In this document: piece by piece, positions 15,666 through 23,082 of the stretch
Numbering within the stretch: the stretch's first letter is position 1
Layout of the letters: each line of letters starts with the position of its first letter
Assembly (NCBI GenBank): GCA_038316355.1
Contig: JBBQAO010000034.1
Location: 1 to 34,082, forward strand
DNA length: 34,082 nt
From: Ga0077527 sp038316355
Lineage (GTDB): Bacteria > Pseudomonadota > Gammaproteobacteria > Burkholderiales > SG8-41
Direction of reading: 5' to 3'
The notes under the pieces: generated by a model
Told to the model about the DNA's origin: nothing
Databases searched by the model: none
Seen by the model: only the letters and a program-made list of their open reading frames with translations
Position numbers and translations under genes: made by a program

Positions 15666-16826
15666 ATGAGAATTGCGGGCATTGAGCCGTTGATATTGAA
15701 CGTTTCCGAAAAAACCAACTGGTTTTTTATCCGCGTCAGCGCCGAGAACGGCTTGTCCGGCATCGGTGAGGCCTCGCTGAACGGCTGGGAGACGGCGCAA
15801 CTCGCCGTTGCTGACCATCTGCGCCAGGAATGGGTGGGCAAAACGCTTGATCAACTGTTGCCGTTGCTGCGCGTGTTTCCCCATTCGCCCGGCGGGTTGA
15901 TTGCCAGCTCCATCGTCAGTGCCATCGAGCAGGCGGTTACGGATCTGCGTGCGCAACAGGCGGGTGTACCGGTGCATGCGCTGCTGGGCAAGGCGCTGCG
16001 CAAGGCGGTGCCGGTGTATGCCAATATCAACCGTGGTGCGCGTGATCGTTCGCCGCAGGGCATCGCCCGCGCGGCGCGCCATGCCGTCGATGAGGGGTAT
16101 ACCGCGGTGAAAATCGCACCGTTCGACGGCGTGTTCTGGGGCGACGCCGATGCGGCCGAAGTTGCGCGCCGCACGGGTGCAGGTGTCGAGCGGGTACTCG
16201 CCATTCGCGAGGCCGTGGGCCCCGATGTCAGGATCATGGTCGATTGCCATTGGCGTTTTGACGAGGCGCGCGCACGGCAGGTGATGCGCGATTTGCAGCC
16301 GGCGCGGCTGTATTGGCTGGAATGTCCCGTCTCCGAAAATCCCGATGCCTTTGCGCTGCTGCAGCGCATGCACCAGGAAACCCGCGCGCTGGACATGAAA
16401 CTCGCCGGTGCCGAGCGCCAGATCGGGCTGGACGGGTTTGCTCCGTTTGTTGATGGCGGGCTGCTTGATGTGGTGATGCCTGACATCAAATATGCCGGCG
16501 GTTATGCCGAGATGCTGCGCATTGCCGAACGCTGTGCACAGCGCAGCGTGGGTTTCGCGCCGCATAATCCCACGGGCCCGGTGTGCAACCTGGCCAGCAT
16601 GCAGCTGTGTGCGATGGCGCCGGGGTTTCTGATTCTGGAGCATCAGTTGGCCGAAAGCCCGCTGTTTTATGACGTGGTCGGTGGTTACAGGCCCAGGCTG
16701 GTGAACGGCTGCTTTGAGTTGCCGGAGACACCGGGCCTCGGCATCGCGCTCGATGATGCCGTGCTGAACCAGCATCCGTATCGGCGTCTGCCGGCGAATT
16801 CCAATCTGGATGAGCGGCTCGGGTGA
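15666..16826 (+). CDS. Mandelate racemase/muconate-lactonizing (enolase) superfamily protein
   Basis: A 386-residue enolase-superfamily enzyme, which abstracts a proton next to a carboxylate to dehydrate, racemise or cycloisomerise it. The N-terminal capping domain spans about residues 1-125. The barrel residues are visible: K149 in TAVKIAP, metal ligands D193 (MVDCHWRF), E219 (WLECPVSE) and E250 (LAGAERQ), and a D273/H300 dyad in VMPDIKYAGG and FAPHNPTGP. This set is most like mandelate racemase or sugar-acid dehydratase subgroups. GGAG lies 6 bases before the ATG. It is divergent from the Bug-Bug-UGSC unit, so it probably acts on a related organic acid. Substrate not assignable. Confidence 0.9.
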   Translation: MRIAGIEPLILNVSEKTNWFFIRVSAENGLSGIGEASLNGWETAQLAVADHLRQEWVGKTLDQLLPLLRVFPHSPGGLIASSIVSAIEQAVTDLRAQQAGVPVHALLGKALRKAVPVYANINRGARDRSPQGIARAARHAVDEGYTAVKIAPFDGVFWGDADAAEVARRTGAGVERVLAIREAVGPDVRIMVDCHWRFDEARARQVMRDLQPARLYWLECPVSENPDAFALLQRMHQETRALDMKLAGAERQIGLDGFAPFVDGGLLDVVMPDIKYAGGYAEMLRIAERCAQRSVGFAPHNPTGPVCNLASMQLCAMAPGFLILEHQLAESPLFYDVVGGYRPRLVNGCFELPETPGLGIALDDAVLNQHPYRRLPANSNLDERLG

Positions 16827-16880
16827 TTGTTAAAATATCAATAAAAACAAATGCTTATAATTATTTCCCGAGTGGTGTTT

Positions 16881-16909
16881 CCGTCCTGAGTCAGGCTCTA
16901 TGCGAACGG
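16881..16909. repeat. Truncated REP-like repeat
   Basis: CCGTCCTGAG followed by TCAGGCTC and GCGAACGG repeats words of the elements at 13260 and 15481 but lacks their centre. It looks like a decayed copy located just upstream of the toxin-antitoxin promoter. Confidence 0.45.
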
Positions 16910-16922
16910 TTTGTCAGACAGC

Positions 16923-16963
16923 TTGAAAATACCCATTTTGGGTTTTATCAGACCCAAAATGGG
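16923..16963 (+). promoter_or_regulatory. Promoter with twin palindromic operators before the MNT gene
   Basis: Two 11-bp palindromes, CCCATTTTGGG (16932-16942) and CCCAAAATGGG (16953-16963), form a 12-bp perfect inverted repeat about two helical turns apart. TTGAAA (16923-16928) and TATCAG (16946-16951) with a 17-base spacer would place the first operator between -35 and -10, the second over the start site, and transcription at about the A of the ATG at 16959. This suggests autoregulation by the winged-helix domain of the encoded protein. Another perfect TATAAT lies upstream at 16856-16861 in an AT-rich stretch and is an alternative promoter. Confidence 0.5.
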
Positions 16964-17594
16964 AATAAAGAAATCCACCAAGACCTCCGCAGTGGCAACG
17001 CCAGAACCAATCAGCGTTGCGGATGCCCTGTTCACCAAAGTGCAGCAGCGCGTACTGGCGGTGTTGTTCGGCAATCCGTCGCGAAGTTTTTATGCCAACG
17101 AACTGATCGAGTTGGCCGGTTCGGGCACGGGGGCGGTGCAGCGCGAATTTGCGCGCCTGGCGGCGTCGGACCTGGTGACGGTTTCTCGCTTGGGTAATCA
17201 GAAGCATTACCGGGCCAACGCCGCATCGGCCGTGTATGAAGAACTGCGTGGCTTGGTGCTGAAGACCTCGGGGCTGGTCGATGTGCTGCGTGCGGCGTTA
17301 CAGCCGTACGCGTCACCTATCGTCAGCGCGTTTGTCTATGGCTCTGTCGCAAGGCGGCAAGATACCGCTGGCAGCGATATCGAACTGATGGCAGTCAGCG
17401 ATACCCTGTCCTACGCCGAACTGTTCGCGGCGCTGGAGGTGGCGACGCAGCAGCCCGGGCGCACGGTCAATTCCACGGTATATTCACGCAAAGAACTCGA
17501 CAAGCGAGTCCGGTCGGATAATGCATTCGTCAAGCGGGTATGGTCGCAGCCACGGTTGATGGTGCTGGGCGAGGAGCATGTCCTTGCCGCTTGA
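16959..17594 (+). CDS. Winged-helix/MNT nucleotidyltransferase-domain protein (antitoxin-like)
   Basis: A 211-residue two-domain protein. Residues about 20-100 form an ArsR-like winged helix (FYANELIELAGSGTGAVQRE and RLGNQKHYRAN). The second domain is a minimal nucleotidyltransferase with FVYGSVARRQDTAGSDIEL: the G-S motif is intact and the metal-binding D-x-D is D-x-E. In MNT/HEPN pairs such proteins modify or bind the HEPN partner to neutralise it. The ATG at 16959 is chosen because it follows the twin palindromes; a TTG at 16911 would add 16 residues. It overlaps the HEPN gene by 17 bases. The AT-rich leader suggests horizontal acquisition. Function as antitoxin is inferred from family and context. 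Confidence 0.8.
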   Translation: MGIKKSTKTSAVATPEPISVADALFTKVQQRVLAVLFGNPSRSFYANELIELAGSGTGAVQREFARLAASDLVTVSRLGNQKHYRANAASAVYEELRGLVLKTSGLVDVLRAALQPYASPIVSAFVYGSVARRQDTAGSDIELMAVSDTLSYAELFAALEVATQQPGRTVNSTVYSRKELDKRVRSDNAFVKRVWSQPRLMVLGEEHVLAA

Positions 17595-18011
17595 GGCGCT
17601 CTGCGGTCCGGGCAAGGCGCTGCGCGCCGAGCCGCCGGATGCAAAAGAGTTTGCCGGACTCAAGCGGTCGGGTCGCGCACGGTTGAGCGATGCGGCCAAC
17701 GTCGCGTTATCATTGGAGGGGCGTTTTGATCTGGCCTTTTTGATCTGGACTGTAACGCAGTGCATGCGCTGTGCCTTGCGGCATTGCGCTGGCACGGCTA
17801 CCGACCCGCCAACCGCTGTATCGTGTTTCAGGTTTTGCCGCATACACTCGGACTTGGTGCCGATGTGTGGCGTGTGCTGGCGAAATGTCATGAGGTTCGC
17901 AATCTCGGTGAATACGAGGGCGATCTGAATATCGATGAACGGCTGTTTGCTGATTTGCTGGCGGCTGCAAGGGCTGTTGCGGCTGCGTTGGGGAAACTCA
18001 AGTCATTGTAG
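17578..18011 (+). pseudogene. HEPN-domain protein (toxin-like), frameshifted by a 14-bp duplication
   Basis: The first frame starts MSLPLEALCGPGKALRAEPP and gives the first 52 residues of a HEPN-like protein up to RFDL, then diverges. The second half lies in another frame: ALCLAALRWHGYRPAN, then FQVLPHTLGLGADVWRV, then the HEPN motif EVRNLGEYEGD, ending at 18011. The break is exactly at a near-perfect 14-bp tandem repeat, 17724-17737 and 17738-17751, differing at one base. Removing one copy restores a continuous 139-residue frame reading RFDLDCNAVHALCLAALRW. An SD-like AGGAG 7 bases before TTG 17584 makes that a possible alternative start. The gene overlaps the MNT gene, the normal arrangement for such pairs. 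An assembly error is the alternative explanation. Confidence 0.8.
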
Positions 18012-18089
18012 GTGAGCGGCATGACTGAAATCCGCTGTGTGACTTTTGAATTTTTATCGGCCGTGCAGTCACTGAACTGGAGGAGTGTC

Positions 18090-19061
18090 ATGAACAACGC
18101 ATTATTGGGGCGGTTAGCTGCGCTGCTGCTGATTGCTGTCGCAATCCCGGTACCGGCACAGTCCTATCCCGCCAAGCCGATACGCATGGTGGTGCCGTCG
18201 GCGCCGGGCAGCGGGCCCGATCTGATCGCGCGCCTGGTCGCGCAGAAACTGGGTGAAGCGCTGGGCCGGCCGGTGGTGACCGATCCGCGTCCGGGTGCGG
18301 GCGGCAGCCTCGGTGCGGAGATTGCCGCCAAGTCGCCGCCAGACGGGTACACGCTGATCATGGGCAGCGCTGGTTCGCATTCGGTGAACTCCGCGCTGTA
18401 TCCCAAGCTGCCTTATGACGCGGTGCGTGATTTTGCGCCGATCGTACTGGTGTCTTCGGCGCCGAACATCCTGATCGTGCATCCCTCGCTGCCGGTCAAA
18501 TCGGCGAAAGACCTGATTGCCATTGCCAAGGCGCGCCCCGGCGATCTCACCTTCGGTTCCGGCGGTAACGGCAGCACGGCCCACCTCTCGGGCGAGCTGT
18601 TCCGCAGCATGGCTAACGTGAAGATGGTGCATGTACCGTACAAAGGCGCGCCGTCTGCGGTGCTGGGCGTGATTACGGGAGAAATTTCCCTGGCGATTCT
18701 CAACCTGCCGCCCGCGCTGCCGCATGTCAAAAGTGGCAAGTTGAAGGCGTTGGGTGTCAGCACCGCAAGGCGTTCTTCTGCGGTACCCGAACTGCCGACC
18801 ATTGCCGAATCGGGGCTCCCGGGTTACGACGCGGGGACCTGGTATGGTCTGCTCGCACCCGCAGGCACGCCCGGCGAGATCATCGCCCGGCTCAATGCTG
18901 AGACCGTGAAAATCCTGCGCACCGATGACATGAAAAAACGCATCGCCGCCGAGGGTGGTGAAATTGTCGGCGGTACACCCGAGGATTTCGCCGCAGTCAT
19001 CAAGCGCGATATCGAGAAATGGACCAAAGTGGTGGCTGTTTCGGGGGCGCGCGCGGATTGA
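18090..19061 (+). CDS. Bug-family tripartite tricarboxylate transporter substrate-binding protein
   Basis: A 323-residue periplasmic receptor. The ATG at 18090 follows GGAGGAG by 5 bases, and the signal peptide from it ends AIPVPAQ before SYPAKPIRMVVPSAPGSGPD. An earlier in-frame ATG at 18012 would add 26 residues without a signal-peptide character and is rejected. Family segments include GGSLGAEIAAKSPPDGYTLI and MVHVPYKGAPSAVLGVITGE. It is a single plus-strand gene after the broken HEPN gene, with no TctA/TctB neighbours. The ligand is unknown. Confidence 0.93.
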   Translation: MNNALLGRLAALLLIAVAIPVPAQSYPAKPIRMVVPSAPGSGPDLIARLVAQKLGEALGRPVVTDPRPGAGGSLGAEIAAKSPPDGYTLIMGSAGSHSVNSALYPKLPYDAVRDFAPIVLVSSAPNILIVHPSLPVKSAKDLIAIAKARPGDLTFGSGGNGSTAHLSGELFRSMANVKMVHVPYKGAPSAVLGVITGEISLAILNLPPALPHVKSGKLKALGVSTARRSSAVPELPTIAESGLPGYDAGTWYGLLAPAGTPGEIIARLNAETVKILRTDDMKKRIAAEGGEIVGGTPEDFAAVIKRDIEKWTKVVAVSGARAD

Positions 19062-19147
19062 GTGTGTGGGTATTTCACGAGGTCTCCTCCGCATCGGGCC
19101 GCCAATGGATTTCGGCGATATTGGGGTGAAGCCGGATTGATCTGGCG

Positions 19148-19303
19148 TCAGCGGCGGTAGCGCCCAGCCTGCTCACCGGATAAGCCTTGTTTGAGGAACC
19201 ATGATTCCGCGACCATGATCTTGCCCGCATCAATGCCGGGGTTGATCATCGAATCACTTTTGACGGTGATCAGCATGGCGCAGGAGCGGGATATGCGGTT
19301 CAT
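19148..19303 (-). pseudogene. Remnant of an S24-family (LexA/UmuD/phage repressor-like) peptidase
   Basis: A 51-codon minus-strand frame begins MNRISRSCAMLITVKSDSMI and continues NPGIDAGKIMVAES. This resembles the catalytic-serine region of S24 peptidases (the G/S-D-S-M-I...G-I-x-x-G-D-x-x-V pattern), with a glycine-to-serine and an aspartate-to-lysine change. A TAG lies two codons upstream of the ATG, and the lysine half of the active site is missing, so it is a fragment. It sits in a 562-bp gap (19062-19623) with no other clear gene and may mark an old prophage or mobile-element boundary. Confidence 0.42.
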
Positions 19304-19623
19304 CCACTACGCTTTAGATGTTTTGCTTGAACTGTCTCGATCAAGTGATTGATCCGTCATGAATTGTGCTGCGCGACTTTCAGTCGATGCGCAGTATCAG
19401 CTGGCTGCTTCATGCAAAACTGCCGCACTTTCGATCCGGCGTAGCAGCCTTCTCCGGTAAATCCGCAACAGGAATCTTGCGCTATGTGCTCCAGAGCACA
19501 GTGGTTGCGGGCGACGAAGCGTTAACTGGCGATGACGATTCTGGTCGAAGCAGATGCGCATGGTGCAACGTTCGCATGGCGCGCACTCTGAAAGCAGCCC
19601 GTTACGCGTGAGCGAGGTGCAAT

Positions 19624-19845
19624 ATGGAAAACGTCATCAGCACTACCGGGCAATCCGGCGACTTGTTCGGCAAGAAGCCATTCGTCCGGAGCAACCCGCT
19701 GGTCAAGCGCTGGCTCCCGCCTGAATTGACCGCGGCCCGCGTGCTCTGTCGTCAACTCCGGCGCAAGCAGTCGCCCCGCGAGAAACAGCGCATCGCGCAT
19801 CTGATCTGTCTGAATCTCCTGTCGATGCTGAGGCACGGCCCGTAA
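19624..19845 (+). CDS. Hypothetical protein, 73 residues
   Basis: A short frame with GC-rich third positions like its neighbours. The protein starts MENVISTTGQSGDLFGKKPF and is strongly basic in its middle (LCRQLRRKQSPREKQRIA), ending in a short hydrophobic run LICLNLLSML. There is a weak AGGTG about 6 bases upstream. No signal peptide or recognised domain. The basic, helix-rich character could suit a nucleic-acid-binding peptide, but that is speculation. A spurious frame cannot be excluded. Confidence 0.42.
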   Translation: MENVISTTGQSGDLFGKKPFVRSNPLVKRWLPPELTAARVLCRQLRRKQSPREKQRIAHLICLNLLSMLRHGP

Positions 19846-19971
19846 CCAGGCAGCCTGCAGTTCGTGGGTCGGGTTAACCCAGCGAAATCCGACGTTCTGC
19901 GCTAAGCAGAAGAAAACAGCTATGTCCACCGTGTTCTGCTTTAACATGCAGACTCCACAAGGAGAACGGCC

Positions 19972-20097
19972 ATGGCCAAAGGTCAGCAACGCAGCAACAA
20001 GGAACAGAAGAAACCCAAGAAGGATAAGAAGGCCATCCCGGTGGCCGGCGGGTTTCTCAATAAGCCCAAGGCGAACGAGCCGATCAAATTGAAGTAA
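19972..20097 (+). CDS. Small lysine-rich protein, 41 residues
   Basis: The ATG has AAGGAG 7 bases upstream, a very strong ribosome site. The protein starts MAKGQQRSNKEQKKPKKDKK and ends KPKANEPIKLK, with about one third lysine or arginine. I believe similar short basic proteins are widespread in betaproteobacteria as uncharacterised genes. The charge suggests binding to RNA, ribosome or DNA, without proof. A GC-rich hairpin follows just after the stop. Confidence 0.72.
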   Translation: MAKGQQRSNKEQKKPKKDKKAIPVAGGFLNKPKANEPIKLK

Positions 20098-20102
20098 TCG
20101 GG

Positions 20103-20120
20103 GGCGGGCTTTTGCCCGCC
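20103..20120 (+). terminator. Short hairpin after the lysine-rich small gene
   Basis: GGCGGGC (20103-20109) pairs with GCCCGCC (20114-20120) around a TTTT loop, 5 bases after the stop at 20097. There is no downstream T-run, so it is a weak or Rho-aided terminator. Confidence 0.45.
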
Positions 20121-20183
20121 GGGGTGACGGGATAGGTATGGCCCGGCGCGGTATCATGCCCACCCTTTCGCATCAGGCTGCAC

Positions 20184-21392
20184 ATGGATTTCGACGTCAT
20201 TGTTCTGGGTGCCGGTGCCGCCGGCATGATGTGCGCGGCCGTGGCCGGTGCGCGCGGGCGGCGTGTGCTGCTGGTAGATCACGCCACCGTCCTCGCTGAA
20301 AAGATCCGCATCTCCGGCGGCGGGCGCTGCAATTTCACCAACCGCGAGGTCGGCCCGACGAATTTTCTTTCGCGCAATCCGCACTTCTGTCGCTCGGCCC
20401 TTGCGCGTTACACGCCGCGCGATTTCATCGCGCTGATCGAGCGCCACGGCATCAAGTATCACGAACGCAATCTCGGCCAGTTGTTCTGCGATGACAGCGC
20501 GCAGCAGGTGATCGCCATGCTCAAGGCGGAGTGTGACGCCGCCGGCGTGCAGTGGGCGGCGCCGGTGACGGTGGAGCGGGTGGCGCGGCTCGAAGGCGAT
20601 GCGCCGGGTTTTGCGGTGGCAACTGCACAGGGCAGTTTCCGCAGCCGCACGCTGGTGGTGGCCACCGGCGGTTTGTCGATTCCCAAAATCGGCGCGACCC
20701 CTTTCGGTTATCGCCTCGCCGAACAATTTGGACTGACCATCGTGCAGCCCAAACCCGCGCTGGTGCCGCTGGCGGCGCCGCCGGAGTGGCTGGAACGCTT
20801 CGGTGCGTTGTCCGGGTCATCGTTTGATGCGGTGACGTCCTGTGTCGAAGTGCCGCGCGGCGCGGTTTATCCGGCGTTTCGCGAGGCGGCGCTGATCACC
20901 CATCGCGGTCTGTCGGGGCCGTCGATCCTGCAGGTGTCGTCGTACTGGCAGTCAGGCGGCGCGCGCGGGCCGGTGGCGATTGACCTGTTGCCGGATCTTG
21001 ATGCCGGTGCATGGCTGAATGAACATCGCCGTGATCAGCAGGGATTGGGGGCGTTGCTGGCGGAACATCTGCCGCGGCGCTTTGCTCTGAGCTTTGCCGA
21101 ACTGCACGGCTGGACGCAGCCGCTGGCGCAGTTGTCGAACGCGGTGCTCGGCACCATCGCCGAGACGCTGAAAGGCTGGCCCATCCAGCCTTCGGGCACG
21201 CTGGGTTATGCCAAGGCCGAGGTCACGCTGGGTGGTGTGGATACCGATGCGTTGTCACAGCAAACGCTGGAGGCGCGCAGCGTGCCGGGGCTCTATTTCA
21301 TCGGCGAGGTGGTGGATGTGACAGGGTGGCTGGGGGGATATAACTTTCAGTGGGCCTGGGCGTCGGGCCATGCGGCGGGGAGTACGGTTTAG
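20184..21392 (+). CDS. HI0933/BaiN-type FAD-dependent flavoprotein
   Basis: A 402-residue soluble flavoprotein. The N-terminal dinucleotide-binding fold is VIVLGAGAAGMMCAAVAG. The family-specific ISGGGRCNFTNR lies about residues 45-56, and VVATGGLSIPKIGATPFGY is the second nucleotide-binding segment near residue 155. The C-terminus has GLYFIGEVVDVTGWLGGYNF, followed by QWAWASGHAAG, the characteristic family ending. Length is typical. These enzymes are often called YhiN or HI0933 and sometimes linked to RNA dihydrouridine-type or steroid-reducing reactions in relatives, but the physiological substrate here is unknown. The ATG has only a weak AGG upstream. No operon partner. Confidence 0.92.
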   Translation: MDFDVIVLGAGAAGMMCAAVAGARGRRVLLVDHATVLAEKIRISGGGRCNFTNREVGPTNFLSRNPHFCRSALARYTPRDFIALIERHGIKYHERNLGQLFCDDSAQQVIAMLKAECDAAGVQWAAPVTVERVARLEGDAPGFAVATAQGSFRSRTLVVATGGLSIPKIGATPFGYRLAEQFGLTIVQPKPALVPLAAPPEWLERFGALSGSSFDAVTSCVEVPRGAVYPAFREAALITHRGLSGPSILQVSSYWQSGGARGPVAIDLLPDLDAGAWLNEHRRDQQGLGALLAEHLPRRFALSFAELHGWTQPLAQLSNAVLGTIAETLKGWPIQPSGTLGYAKAEVTLGGVDTDALSQQTLEARSVPGLYFIGEVVDVTGWLGGYNFQWAWASGHAAGSTV

Positions 21393-21434
21393 TGACTGGT
21401 GACTGGTGACTGGTGACTGGTGATTGGTAATTGG
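21393..21434. repeat. Tandem heptamer repeat (TGACTGG)
   Basis: Directly after the flavoprotein stop codon come four perfect copies of TGACTGG (21393-21420), then TGATTGG and TAATTGG. It is six units in 42 bp. The sequence is prone to slippage and so could vary among strains. It shares words with the inverted repeat at 32836-32901. Confidence 0.8.
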
Positions 21435-21560
21435 CGAGGGGCTGATTCCGGGGAAATCTGAATTCCTCAATATTCTTAATGGCTTAGTTGCATCTGTGTC
21501 GGCAAGGGAGTACCTTTCGGCGTAATTTGTGGATCGGGGGGTGACATCGTCAGATCTGTC

Positions 21561-22433
21561 TTGGCATGGCGCGGATTATCAGTGACACTGCTGCTGTTGA
21601 TCGCGTCGGCCGCAAACGCCTCAGGCCTTGGAAAACTTGTCGTGTTGTCGGCGATGGGGGAACCCTTCCGCGCCGAAATCGATTTGCTGTCTTACCCCGA
21701 TGAACGCAGCACGCTGCTGGTGCGTCTGGCGTCGCCGGATCGTTATCCGCCGGCAGACTTCCGCTACAACCCGGCGCTCGCCGCGACCCGCCTGAACATC
21801 GGCACCCGCCCGAACGGCCGCCGCGTGATTGAAGTCACCTCGGTGCGGCCGCTCAACGAGCCGTTTGTCTATCTGCTGGTCGAACTCGAATCGGATGGGG
21901 CGCGCATCATGCGCGGCTATACCGCGCTGCTCGATCCGCCCGGTTACCGCGCGCAGCGGGAAACGGCCGCGGCGGAATATTTACCGGTGGTGGTTCCGGT
22001 TGCCGTGGCTGCAGCGCGGCGCGCAAGTGTGCCCGGGCCGGTGGCTGCATCGGGCAAGGTGGTCGCCCGCAAGACTCCGATCGTGGAACCGTTGTCGGAC
22101 GTGGATGCAAAAACGCTGGCCGCGATGCTGAAGCGGGTGGCGAAGCTGGAGGCCGCTATGGCGCAACTGCAGCGCCAGTGGGAAAAACCCGATGTGGTCG
22201 CGGCGGTGCAAGTCGCGACGGAGGTGCCGCTCGTGCGCAATCCTGTGGCGGCAGCCCCCGTCACTGTGAGCGCGCTGGCGGCGGCGACCGATCCGCGTCG
22301 TGCGCCGGTGCGGGATTCGATACTCAACGAGGCACTGCTGGTGCTGGTGGGCGGGATGCTGGTACTGCTGGCCGGAGTGGCCTGGGTGATGTGGGGGCGT
22401 TCGGCCAAAGATCGAACCGCGAAAGGTAGCTGA
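21561..22433 (+). CDS. FimV N-terminal-domain-like protein, short form
   Basis: A 290-residue exported protein. The TTG start at 21561 gives a signal peptide ending AANAS. Next is the FimV N-terminal-type domain: LVVLSAMGEPFRAEIDLLSY, then TSVRPLNEPFVYLLVELE, then RGYTALLDPPGY. A low-complexity Ala/Val/Pro stretch follows, then a coiled coil (LAAMLKRVAKLEAAMAQLQR, about residues 185-205), then a C-terminal membrane helix (EALLVLVGGMLVLLAGVAWV). Full-length FimV is far longer, with a LysM and a cytoplasmic TPR part; both are absent. It may be a scaffold at the cell pole or for pili, inferred from the shared domain. Confidence 0.75.
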   Translation: MAWRGLSVTLLLLIASAANASGLGKLVVLSAMGEPFRAEIDLLSYPDERSTLLVRLASPDRYPPADFRYNPALAATRLNIGTRPNGRRVIEVTSVRPLNEPFVYLLVELESDGARIMRGYTALLDPPGYRAQRETAAAEYLPVVVPVAVAAARRASVPGPVAASGKVVARKTPIVEPLSDVDAKTLAAMLKRVAKLEAAMAQLQRQWEKPDVVAAVQVATEVPLVRNPVAAAPVTVSALAAATDPRRAPVRDSILNEALLVLVGGMLVLLAGVAWVMWGRSAKDRTAKGS

Positions 22434-22473
22434 ATTTCGTTATTGCGGCTTTGCCATTACTCAAGGGAAATAC

Positions 22474-23052
22474 ATGACTTATCTGATACTCGGTTTGATA
22501 TTTTTCCTCGGCGTGCATTCGACCCGCATTGTCGCCGACGGTTTCCGCGCGCGAACCATTGCCCGCACGGGACTCAATCCGTGGAAGGGTGTGTATGCGC
22601 TGATTTCAATCGCCGGTTTTGTGCTGCTGGTGTGGGGCTACGGACAGGCGCGGTACGAATCCGCCGTGCTCTACAACCCGCCGCAGTTCATGCGCCATAT
22701 TGCCGCGCTGCTGATGCTGGTGTCGCTGGTGCTGGTGGCCGCGGCTTATGTGCCGCGCAATCACATCAAGGCGGCGCTCGGGCACCCGATGTACGCGGGG
22801 ATCAAGGTCTGGGCTTTCGCGCATCTGCTTTCCAACGGCCGGCTGGTGGATGTGATTTTGTTCGGGGCGTTTCTGGTGTGGGCGACGATCGGATTCATCA
22901 CTTCACGCCAACGTGATCGCGCGGCGGGCGCAACCTGTCCTGCCGGTGACGGCTTGCGTACCGTGCTGACGGTGATCGCCGGGGTCGGGGTGTGGGTGGC
23001 GCTGGTATCGGGCCTGCATCTTTGGCTGATCGGAGTGGCGCCATTCGTTTAA
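22474..23052 (+). CDS. NnrU family membrane protein
   Basis: A 192-residue inner-membrane protein with about six hydrophobic segments. The N-terminus LILGLIFFLGVHSTRIVADG, with its conserved GVHS motif, and the later AALGHPMYAGIKVWAFAHLL are hallmarks of NnrU. The family was named from nitric-oxide/nitrite metabolism clusters, but no denitrification genes are near. It starts 40 bases after the FimV-like stop with AAGGGA near the ATG, so co-transcription is possible. It is followed 30 bases later by a TonB-dependent receptor. Confidence 0.88.
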   Translation: MTYLILGLIFFLGVHSTRIVADGFRARTIARTGLNPWKGVYALISIAGFVLLVWGYGQARYESAVLYNPPQFMRHIAALLMLVSLVLVAAAYVPRNHIKAALGHPMYAGIKVWAFAHLLSNGRLVDVILFGAFLVWATIGFITSRQRDRAAGATCPAGDGLRTVLTVIAGVGVWVALVSGLHLWLIGVAPFV

Positions 23053-23082
23053 AGTGGCGCACCCATCGGTCGGGGAGTGGCG

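Noticed and set aside
15564..16775. Antisense frame of 403 codons opposite the enolase-superfamily gene
   Set aside because: The plus strand has complete catalytic residues; the antisense product is arginine/histidine-rich with no recognisable fold.
18012..18089. N-terminal extension of the Bug gene to the ATG at 18012
   Set aside because: It would bury the signal peptide, and the ATG at 18090 has a strong GGAGGAG site.
19522..20163. Minus-strand 213-codon frame opposite the two small genes
   Set aside because: It lacks a start signal and conserved features, while the plus-strand small genes have better ribosome sites, at least at 19972.
21393..21434. CRISPR-like repeats
   Set aside because: The units are 7 bp and directly adjacent without spacers, so this is a simple tandem repeat.
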